NCBI RefSeq assembly: GCF_022846615.1 | Contig: NZ_AP025637.1 | Location: 2,319,001 to 2,383,000, forward strand | Length of the DNA stretch: 64,000 nucleotides | Reading direction: 5' to 3' | Source of the DNA: Roseomonas fluvialis | GTDB taxonomy: Bacteria > Pseudomonadota > Alphaproteobacteria > Acetobacterales > Acetobacteraceae | Shown here: positions 41,194 to 48,702 of the stretch, in pieces | Layout: the number at the start of each line of letters is the position of its first letter | How positions within the stretch are numbered: position 1 is the stretch's first letter | Program-made: the position numbers and the translations under genes | The notes under the pieces: generated by a model | Told to the model about the DNA's origin: nothing | The model's database searches: none | The model's input: only the letters and a program-made list of their open reading frames with translations

Positions 41194-43014
41194 ATGGCGA
41201 GCCCGCGCTTCATCCTGAAGACCGACCTCCAGGGGCTGGAGCCCGTCGCCGTCGGCGGCGCCGCGGTGCTCGACGCCGATGCCCGGCTGCGCGCGCTGCT
41301 CGGCCCCGACCGCGCGGCGCTGTTCGCCGAACCTACGGTCACCTGGGGCAACGGGCGCAATGCGGGGTCAGTCTCGTGGTATGCCGAGGCCGCCGGTGAC
41401 CCGGTGCCGATCACCGCATTGCCGCCGGCGCGCCGCGCCATGGTCGAGCAACGCCTGGCCGCCGAACTCGCAGCCCTCGCGCCGCTGCTGAGCGACCCGC
41501 TGCTGCGCGGCGCGCTGGTGCTGGCCGGGCCGGAGTCGATCCTTGCCATCGAGGACCGCCCGGTGCTGACCGGCTGGGGTCTGTCGCCGGCCGGCGCGCT
41601 GCGCGACCCCGCCTCGCGCGCTGCCCATCTGCGCGGAGTCTATGGCGCGGCCTTGCCGCCGACCTTGGCCGCGGAGGGCGCACCCGCCGCCGAACCTCCA
41701 CGCCCCGCGGCACCCCCACCGGCGCCGCGCGCCGCTGCACCGCCACCACCACCACCGCCGCCGGTCGCGCCCGCCGCCGCCGCTGCGCCGGCCGCGCGCG
41801 CCACCGGCTCCGCCTGGAACTGGTGGCTGCTGCCGGTCGGGCTGCTGGTCGCGATCATCTTCCTCGGCCTCGGCTTCTGGCTCGGCTGGCAGCTGATTTC
41901 CGACCGCATCGCGCAGCAGCGCCTGGTCGCGCACGTGGCCGACGAACCCCGCATCACCGAGCAGATCACCCGCCAGCGCCAGACCAACGACGCGCTGCGC
42001 ACCGAGATCGAACAGGCCCGCGCCGCGCTCGCCGGCGATGTCTGCCGGCCGGGCGATTTCGGGCTCTCGCCGCTGACGCCGCCGCAGATCACGCCGGTGC
42101 AGCCTTCCGCACTGCCGCCACCCGCACCTGGGCAACAGCCTTTCCAGGGCACGCTGATCGGGCTGCTCGACCAGGCGACGGTTCTCGTGCTGGGGCCGTT
42201 GGCGAACGGGCAGGGGGTGGGCACCGGCACCGGCTTCGTCGTCGCACCCGGCATCGTCGTGACCAACGCGCATGTGGTCGCGAACCTCGACCCCGCGCGG
42301 ACCTATGTGGTGAATCGCGTGCTGGGCCGACCGCGCACCGTGCAGGTGGTGGCGCAAACGCCCGACCCGGCGCCGGGGCGCACCGACTTCGCCATCCTGC
42401 GCCTGCCGGCCGACGCACCCGCCCTCAGCCCGCTCGGCCTGACGCGGGTGGCCAGCCGCCTCGATCCGGTGATCGCCGCCGGCTTCCCGCAGGCCATCAT
42501 GCAGACGGACGCCAACTTCCAGGCGCTGCTGGACGGCAACATCCAGTCCATCCCCGAACTCGCGGTGACGGACGGGCTGATCAGCGCGGTGCAGAACCTG
42601 CCCTCCGGCCTGGTGGTCATGCCGCACACCGCCGCCATCAGCCGCGGCAATTCCGGTGGGCCGCTGGTCGACCGCTGCGGGCGCGTGGTGGGCGTCAACA
42701 CCTTTGGCTTCTTCAATGCCGAACAGGGGGAGCGTGTCTCCTACGCGCAGAAGGTCGACTCGCTGCTGGCCTTCCTCACGGCGAACAACGTGACGGTGGC
42801 TGAGGTGACCGGCGCCTGCACCCCGGCGCCCGCCGCGGCCGGTGCGCCGGCCGCACCTGCTCCTGCTCCTGCTCCGGCACCTGCCCCCGGGCCTGCCGCG
42901 CCCACCGGACCACCCGCGGCCGCGCCGCCGGCCGATGCGACGCCGGCCGTCCCGGGGCCCGCTCCGGCGATCCCCGGCATGCCCGGCATCCCTATGCCGC
43001 CTTTCCCGCGCTGA
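41194..43014 (+). CDS. Single-pass membrane protein with periplasmic trypsin-like serine protease domain
   Basis: 606 aa. N-terminal cytoplasmic domain (about 1-150, containing AALFAEP and VSWYAEA) shared with the next two genes; a Pro/Ala-rich linker; a transmembrane helix at about 208-232 (WNWWLLPVGLLVAIIF); a helical segment with a Cys (DVCRPG); and an S1 protease domain (about 315-540) with TNAHVV His360, RTDFAIL Asp398, and SRGNSGGPL Ser487, so the triad is intact. A Pro/Ala tail ends the protein. It starts the Srf/Tag composite operon. Positive-inside logic puts the protease in the periplasm, where it may cleave or regulate an envelope partner (inference). Confidence 0.9.
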   Translation: MASPRFILKTDLQGLEPVAVGGAAVLDADARLRALLGPDRAALFAEPTVTWGNGRNAGSVSWYAEAAGDPVPITALPPARRAMVEQRLAAELAALAPLLSDPLLRGALVLAGPESILAIEDRPVLTGWGLSPAGALRDPASRAAHLRGVYGAALPPTLAAEGAPAAEPPRPAAPPPAPRAAAPPPPPPPPVAPAAAAAPAARATGSAWNWWLLPVGLLVAIIFLGLGFWLGWQLISDRIAQQRLVAHVADEPRITEQITRQRQTNDALRTEIEQARAALAGDVCRPGDFGLSPLTPPQITPVQPSALPPPAPGQQPFQGTLIGLLDQATVLVLGPLANGQGVGTGTGFVVAPGIVVTNAHVVANLDPARTYVVNRVLGRPRTVQVVAQTPDPAPGRTDFAILRLPADAPALSPLGLTRVASRLDPVIAAGFPQAIMQTDANFQALLDGNIQSIPELAVTDGLISAVQNLPSGLVVMPHTAAISRGNSGGPLVDRCGRVVGVNTFGFFNAEQGERVSYAQKVDSLLAFLTANNVTVAEVTGACTPAPAAAGAPAAPAPAPAPAPAPGPAAPTGPPAAAPPADATPAVPGPAPAIPGMPGIPMPPFPR

Positions 43015-43027
43015 TCGGCCCGCCCCC

Positions 43028-44329
43028 GTGGACGACAGCCTGATCGCCACCACGCTGAACCGAGACCTGCTGGCGCAGGGTGTCGGCGGGCAGCTCGCGG
43101 TTCAGCATTGGGAGCAACTGACGCAGTATTTGCGCCGCGCGCTCTCGCCGCGACATGCCGCGCTGTTTGCTGAACCCAATCCCGATCCGGAAAAGGGCAG
43201 CATCGACTGGTACGCGCCCGGCACCGGGCCGGCCGTGCCGCTGCCGCAGCTCGACCCCGCCGCCGCCGAGGCCACGCGCGCGCTCCTCATGCCCATGGTC
43301 GCCGAAATCCAGGCGGCAGCCGAAAAGCTGCGCGGCTCCGCCAGCGAAGGCGAACGCTTCCTCGGCGAATTGCTGCGCCTGGCGCTGGAGATTCCCGACC
43401 AGGGCGCCATCCGCGTGCGTGACGGCGTGCCGGTGCTCGCCCCCTGGGGCCATACCCAGGCTGGCCCGGGCGGCGTGCGCGAATTGCTGGTGAAGATGGT
43501 GCCGACGCCGGTGGCGCCGATGGCGATGGTCGGCGCACCGGCCGCCATGGCCGTGGCGAGGGCGCGCATCTGGCCCTGGCTGCTGGCCGCGCTGCTGATG
43601 CTGCTCGCGCTGCTGCTGGCGCTCTGGCTGCTCTGGCGCGACCCCTCCGGCTGGTTCGCGACGCCCGAGGCGCAATGCGTGGCACCACCAACGCAGGTCG
43701 GCACGCTGGACCGCCTGCGCGAGGAAGAAGCGCGTGAGGGCGCGTTGCGTGCCGAACTCGCGCGCATCTATGCCGAGGCGGGCGAGCGCCGCCTGCTGTG
43801 CCAGCCGCCGCCCCCGCCGGAACCACCCCGCCCGCCCGAACCGCCTCAGCGCCCGCCCGAGCCGCCGCGCCGCCCGGACCCACCGCCGCAGCCGCCGCCC
43901 CAGCAACCGCCGCCGGAGCAGCCGCGCAACACCGACCTCGATCGCGCCGACCGGCAGGGCGCGCGGCGCGGGCGCACGCAGGTCATCCTGGCCTGGGATG
44001 ACCGCAACGACCTCGACCTCGCGGTGATCTGCCCGGGTGGGCAGCGGATCGACTTCCGCAACCGTACGGCCTGCGGCGGATCGCTCGATATCGACCGCAA
44101 CGCCGCGGGCGGGCCGACCACGCGCACTCCGGTCGAGAACGTCGTGTTCGAACGCGACCCGCAGCCCGGCACCTACCGGATCGTGGTGGACTACTTCGAC
44201 CGGGCCGACGGCCCCACCACGCCCTACCGCGTGACGGTGCGCCGCGAGGGGCGGCCCGACCAGGTCTTCACCGGCACCGCGCGACAGGGCATGCGCGACC
44301 AGGTGGTCGGGGAGTTCACGGTGCCATGA
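43028..44329 (+). CDS. Single-pass membrane protein with DUF2135/YfaP-like C-terminal domain
   Basis: 433 aa, start GTG 43028, 13 bp after the protease gene. The N-terminal part repeats the shared domain (RHAALFAEPNP, GSIDWYAPGTG, and later PVLAPWGH). A transmembrane helix at about 180-202 is followed by a Cys-flanked helix (QCVAPP ... LLCQPPP), a long Pro-rich stretch, and a beta domain beginning TQVILAWDDRNDLDLAVICPGG, with TYRIVVDYFDR later. That last domain resembles the YfaP/DUF2135 type found on surface and vWA proteins. No enzyme motif. Confidence 0.82.
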   Translation: MDDSLIATTLNRDLLAQGVGGQLAVQHWEQLTQYLRRALSPRHAALFAEPNPDPEKGSIDWYAPGTGPAVPLPQLDPAAAEATRALLMPMVAEIQAAAEKLRGSASEGERFLGELLRLALEIPDQGAIRVRDGVPVLAPWGHTQAGPGGVRELLVKMVPTPVAPMAMVGAPAAMAVARARIWPWLLAALLMLLALLLALWLLWRDPSGWFATPEAQCVAPPTQVGTLDRLREEEAREGALRAELARIYAEAGERRLLCQPPPPPEPPRPPEPPQRPPEPPRRPDPPPQPPPQQPPPEQPRNTDLDRADRQGARRGRTQVILAWDDRNDLDLAVICPGGQRIDFRNRTACGGSLDIDRNAAGGPTTRTPVENVVFERDPQPGTYRIVVDYFDRADGPTTPYRVTVRREGRPDQVFTGTARQGMRDQVVGEFTVP

Positions 44330-44495
44330 GCGGGAGGAGTCTTTTCGGCCCTCAGGCGCCGGGCGCCCGCATCCGTGGGCTTGGCTTGCGCGTCGTGCGG
44401 TGTTGCGCCGGACGCGGCGGGTGGTTTGCGCGCAGTCGCGCCGTGCGCTACCGGACCGCTGCAAGGCATCGGGCCGCGGGTCGTGGGGGTGGCCG

Positions 44496-45674
44496 ATGAT
44501 CCGCCTCGTCGCGACGCGCGCGCAGGATCTGCGGCCGCTGCTGCCGATGCCGCCCGACCAGGCCTTTGCCGTCCTGCAGGCCGAGGCCGGGCGGCTCTCG
44601 CCCGCCCATGCCGCGCTGTTCGCACAGCCGCTGGCGGAGGAAGGGGGCATCGCCTGGGGCGCGCCGGGGCAGCGTTCGGCGCGCTATGCCGACATCGACG
44701 CCGCCTCCCGCGCCGCACTGACCACCGAGGCCGGGCGCATTCTGTCCGACCTGCGGCGCGAGGCCGAACGCCAGGCGGCAAGCGGCGGCGGCCCGCTGAC
44801 GACGCTGTGGCCGGCATTGGCCGAGATCCCATCCTTCGACCTGGTCTTCGCGGTCGATGGCCGGCCGGTGCTGGCAGGCTGGGGCCATGTGGGCGGGGCG
44901 GCACCCGGGCCGCTCGGCCTGCTGGCGCGGTTCGACGATGGCCGCCACTGGCAGCCGCCGCCGCGCCGGCCCTGGGGGGTCTGGGCGGTCACGCTCGGTG
45001 CATTGGCGGTGCTGGCGCTGCTGGCCGGGCTGCTCGGCCCGCTGCTGGCCTGGCGCTTCTTCACCCCGCCGCAGGCACAATGCGTCGCGGCGCCGGGCGA
45101 TCTCGAAGCCCTGGCCCGCCTGGTCGAGGCCGAGCGCGGCGAGCGCGATCTGCGCACCGAACTGGCGCGGCTGGAGGAGGAACTCGGTCGCCGGCGGCTG
45201 GCCTGCCCATTGCCGCGCGCACCGGAGCCGCCCCCACCGCCGCGCCCGCCCGAGCCACCGCCGCCCCCGGCGCCGGAACCGCCGCGCGAGGACCCGCTGC
45301 CGCTGCCCCCGCCTGAGCCGCCGCCGCCCCCGCCTGAGCCGGAGCGGCCCCCGCAGCCGCCGCCCGGGCCGCCGCCCGGCACGCAACCCTGCAACGTGGA
45401 CACGCAGTCGGGCGGGGCCGGGGAAACGCGCACGCGCCACTACGTTGGCCCGACACCGGGTCCGGTCACGCTCGACTACGATACCCAGACCGTGCCGGAC
45501 CGCATCGAGGTGCGCTATCGCGGCCAGGTCATCGCCTCGACGCCGGGGATGGTCAGCGGCCGCGGGCGGATCGGCTTCGACTGGCGGCCGCAGGGCGGGG
45601 ACAATGTGGTGGAGGTTGTGGTAATCGGGCCTTTCTCGAACACCCGGTGGCGCTACCGGCTGAACTGCCCATGA
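44496..45674 (+). CDS. Single-pass membrane protein, third member of the trio
   Basis: 392 aa from ATG 44496; the frame is open further upstream, but GGGGGTGG just before this ATG and alignment with the paralogues favour it. Shared N-terminal domain with HAALFAQPL, GGIAWGAPG and PVLAGWGH; transmembrane helix about 160-186; Cys-flanked helix (QCVAAP ... RRLACPL) nearly identical in layout to the preceding protein; Pro-rich linker; C-terminal beta domain with PDRIEVRYRGQVIAS and NTRWRYRLNCP. That last domain is likely a periplasmic binding module. It sits 55 bp before srfB. Confidence 0.8.
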   Translation: MIRLVATRAQDLRPLLPMPPDQAFAVLQAEAGRLSPAHAALFAQPLAEEGGIAWGAPGQRSARYADIDAASRAALTTEAGRILSDLRREAERQAASGGGPLTTLWPALAEIPSFDLVFAVDGRPVLAGWGHVGGAAPGPLGLLARFDDGRHWQPPPRRPWGVWAVTLGALAVLALLAGLLGPLLAWRFFTPPQAQCVAAPGDLEALARLVEAERGERDLRTELARLEEELGRRRLACPLPRAPEPPPPPRPPEPPPPPAPEPPREDPLPLPPPEPPPPPPEPERPPQPPPGPPPGTQPCNVDTQSGGAGETRTRHYVGPTPGPVTLDYDTQTVPDRIEVRYRGQVIASTPGMVSGRGRIGFDWRPQGGDNVVEVVVIGPFSNTRWRYRLNCP

Positions 45675-45729
45675 CTGCCACGTTGGCGCCAGGGCCTGCG
45701 CTGCGGCACACTCGCGGGCGCGAGATGGA

Positions 45730-48702
45730 ATGTTCATGAGCAGTTCCGCCACCCCTGCCGGTTTGGTCAGCCTGGTGCCGTCCTCCGGCATCCAGTTCCT
45801 CGACATCGACTTCGACATGGACCGGCTGCCGCGTGGGTCGCGGTCTTTCTGGGAGGAACAGCTGCGCGAACAGGTGGACCATGAGGGCAAGTCGCCCACC
45901 ATCCTGCGCGTGCTGGAACAGGACGCCGACGGCAACCTGGCGGACCCCGTGACGCGCCAGGTGCCGCCGCAGGAGGAAACCTATGCGATCTCCCGCGCGC
46001 AGGCGCTGGAGCCGTTCCTAAACAAGTGGGTGCCGCTGCCGTACTTCCGCGTTCATGCGCGCGGGGCGGATGGCAAGGAAGTGTTCGACCGTGGGCCGTC
46101 CAACTGGGCGCGCGCCTACGTCGCCGAGAAGCCGGTGCGCGATCCGGATGGCAAGTCGCACCGGCTGGTGCTGGCCTTCGATACGGCGCTGATGCCGCGC
46201 ATCGCGGAACGCCCCTATGTCGCGCCGGCGCCCGAGGATTCCGCGCGGCAGCAGGAATTCGCGCCGGTCTGCGGGCATGGCGAGAATGCTTGGTTCCTCA
46301 ACGAAGCCTGGGTCGGGCAATGGCTCGAGGAAGGCTTCCGCGAATTGCGCCAGGCGCAGCGCGGCGGGCGCCCGCTGCGCCCCGAGGACTCTCCCCATGC
46401 CTGCGAGCATTGGGCGCGGTATCTCGGCTTCCTCGGGCTTCTGGAGGGCATCGGCATCCTGCCGCGCATCCGGCTGGTCGATGTGGTCTCCGACAATCGC
46501 GGCTATGCGCCGATCAATGTCGACCTGGTGCTGGATGTGGGCAATGCGCGCACCTGCGGCCTGCTCGTCGAGGAAAGCCAGGACGCGCCGTCGCTGAACA
46601 ATTCGCAGGTGCTGGCCCTGCGCGACCTGTCGCACCCGGAGGACGTCTATGCACGGCCCTTCGAAAGCCGCGTGGAATTCGCCGTGGGGTCGTTCGGGCG
46701 GGACGCCATCTCGCGCCGGTCGGGGCGTGCTAATGCCTTCCGCTGGCCATCGCCGGTGCGCGTCGGGCCGGAAGCCATGCGCCTCGCCGCGGCGACGCAG
46801 GGCAACGAAGGTGCGACGGGGATTTCGTCGCCGAAGCGGTACCTATGGGACCGCCGGCCGAACGTTCAGGGCTGGCGCTTCAATGGCCGCGCATCGGATG
46901 GCGTGACGACGGAACCGCCGGTGAGCGGCCCCTTCATGGCGCATGTGACCGAGACCGGCGAGGCGCTGCGCATGTTGCGTGGCCGCGGGCAGCCTGCGGT
47001 GCGCGCGCGCTTTTCACGATCGGCCATGTACACCTTCCTGCTGGCCGAATTGCTGATGCAGGCGATCACGCAGATCAACGCGCCCGCCACGCGTGCCGCA
47101 CGCCGCTTCGCCGACGTGCCGCGCCGTCTGCGCCGCGTGATCCTGACGCTGCCGCCAGCCATGCCCCTCGCCGAACAGAAGATCCTGCGCGAACGCGCCG
47201 AGGGCGCGATCAAGCTCGCTTGGGACATGCTGGGCTGGACCGAGGCGGGTCCTACCGCGCCGCCCGAACCGCGCGTGCTGCTGAACCTGGATGAAGCGAC
47301 CGCCACGCAGGTGGTCTGGCTCTACACCGAGATCACCCAGCGCCTGCAGGGCGACGCGCAGGGGATGTTCGAACTGGCCGGGCGCGTGCGGCCGGAACGC
47401 GGGCCGAACCCGTGCCTGCGCGTGGCGTCGATCGACATCGGCGGCGGCACGACGGACCTGATGGTGGTGACCTGGTCGGTCGAGAATCGCGACACCATCG
47501 TGCCGCGCCAGGAATTCCGAGAGGGCTTCAAGATCGCCGGCGACGAGGTCCTGGAAGGGCTCATCACGCACCTGGTGCTGCCGCAGGTCGCCGATGCGCT
47601 GCGCGCCGCCGGCATGTCCGACCCGAACGCCTTCCTGCGCCAGACCTTGGGCGGCGATCGCGGCGGGCAGAGCGAGGTCGAACGCCACCTGCGCCGGCAA
47701 TTCGTCTCGCAGGTGCTGGAACCGGTCGGGCTCGGCGTACTGCATGCCTATGAGCGGATTGAAGGGCGCGAGATGGGAGAGGTGTTCCGCTCGACCGTGC
47801 GCGCGGTGCTGGATGCCTGCGCGCAGCCGGCGAATGCCCGCGCCGTGGCGTTCTTCGAGACCGCGGCGCGCCAGGCCGGCGCGCGCGGCTTTGCCATCGC
47901 CGATGTCGAGGTCGCCGCTGATGCGCGGCGGGTCGAGGCGGTGATCCAGGCCACGCTCGGCCCGGTGCTGGCCGATCTGTGTGAGGTGGTCTGGCACTAT
48001 GATTGCGACGTGTTGCTGTTGTCGGGCCGGCCGTCGCGCCTGCGCGCGGTGACCGACATCGTGCTGGCGAAGTCACCTGTGCCGCCGCATCGGATGATCG
48101 GCATGCATCGCTATGCGGTCGGCGGCTGGTACCCTTTCCGTGACGCGAATGCGCGCATCGAGGATCCCAAGACAAGTGCGGCGGTCGGCGCGATGCTCTG
48201 CGCGCTGGCTGAGGGGCGGCTCGAATCCTTCCTGATGCGGACCTCGCAACTCGCCATGAAATCCACCGCGCGATTTATCGGACGCATGGAGATTTCCGGG
48301 CAGATCCGCGAGCAGGGCGTGCTGCTGTCGGAAGTGGACCTGGAGAAGCGCCCGGCATCCTCGGAGGGCGTCGAATTCACCATGACCTTCGCGGCACCGA
48401 CCTTCCTCGGCTTCCGCCAATTGCCGATCGAACGCTGGCCGGCGACGCCGCTCTATGCGCTGGAGTTCGCCAACCCTGAAAGCGTTCCGCGCATGGCGCT
48501 GCCGTTGCGCGTGAAGATTCGCCGCGCCGACATGGACCCGGACGCGCCCGGCCAGGAAGAAAAGCGCGAGGATTTCCGCGTCGAGGAAATCGAGGATTCG
48601 GAAGGCACCGCGCTCAGGCGATCCGATGTGGAGATTCGGTTGCAGACGATGAAGAACGAGGCCGGCTACTGGCGCGACACCGGCGTGGTGGGGCTGTCGT
48701 GA
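45730..48702 (+). CDS. srfB: SrfB-family protein (actin/Hsp70-like ATPase fold)
   Basis: 990 aa (or 988 from ATG 45736). Family features: SGIQFLDIDF near the N-terminus, NWARAYV, LAFDTALMPR, and ASKHA nucleotide-site motifs: phosphate-1 VLDVGNARTCGLLVEE (from about 266), phosphate-2 SIDIGGGTTDLMVV (about 567-580), and adenosine loop LLSGRPSRLRAV (about 763). SrfB is described as a virulence-associated protein of the srfABC operon in Salmonella and Xenorhabdus, of unknown biochemical role. No signal peptide, hence cytoplasmic. Its stop overlaps srfC (GTGA). Full length for the family. Confidence 0.93.
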   Translation: MFMSSSATPAGLVSLVPSSGIQFLDIDFDMDRLPRGSRSFWEEQLREQVDHEGKSPTILRVLEQDADGNLADPVTRQVPPQEETYAISRAQALEPFLNKWVPLPYFRVHARGADGKEVFDRGPSNWARAYVAEKPVRDPDGKSHRLVLAFDTALMPRIAERPYVAPAPEDSARQQEFAPVCGHGENAWFLNEAWVGQWLEEGFRELRQAQRGGRPLRPEDSPHACEHWARYLGFLGLLEGIGILPRIRLVDVVSDNRGYAPINVDLVLDVGNARTCGLLVEESQDAPSLNNSQVLALRDLSHPEDVYARPFESRVEFAVGSFGRDAISRRSGRANAFRWPSPVRVGPEAMRLAAATQGNEGATGISSPKRYLWDRRPNVQGWRFNGRASDGVTTEPPVSGPFMAHVTETGEALRMLRGRGQPAVRARFSRSAMYTFLLAELLMQAITQINAPATRAARRFADVPRRLRRVILTLPPAMPLAEQKILRERAEGAIKLAWDMLGWTEAGPTAPPEPRVLLNLDEATATQVVWLYTEITQRLQGDAQGMFELAGRVRPERGPNPCLRVASIDIGGGTTDLMVVTWSVENRDTIVPRQEFREGFKIAGDEVLEGLITHLVLPQVADALRAAGMSDPNAFLRQTLGGDRGGQSEVERHLRRQFVSQVLEPVGLGVLHAYERIEGREMGEVFRSTVRAVLDACAQPANARAVAFFETAARQAGARGFAIADVEVAADARRVEAVIQATLGPVLADLCEVVWHYDCDVLLLSGRPSRLRAVTDIVLAKSPVPPHRMIGMHRYAVGGWYPFRDANARIEDPKTSAAVGAMLCALAEGRLESFLMRTSQLAMKSTARFIGRMEISGQIREQGVLLSEVDLEKRPASSEGVEFTMTFAAPTFLGFRQLPIERWPATPLYALEFANPESVPRMALPLRVKIRRADMDPDAPGQEEKREDFRVEEIEDSEGTALRRSDVEIRLQTMKNEAGYWRDTGVVGLS

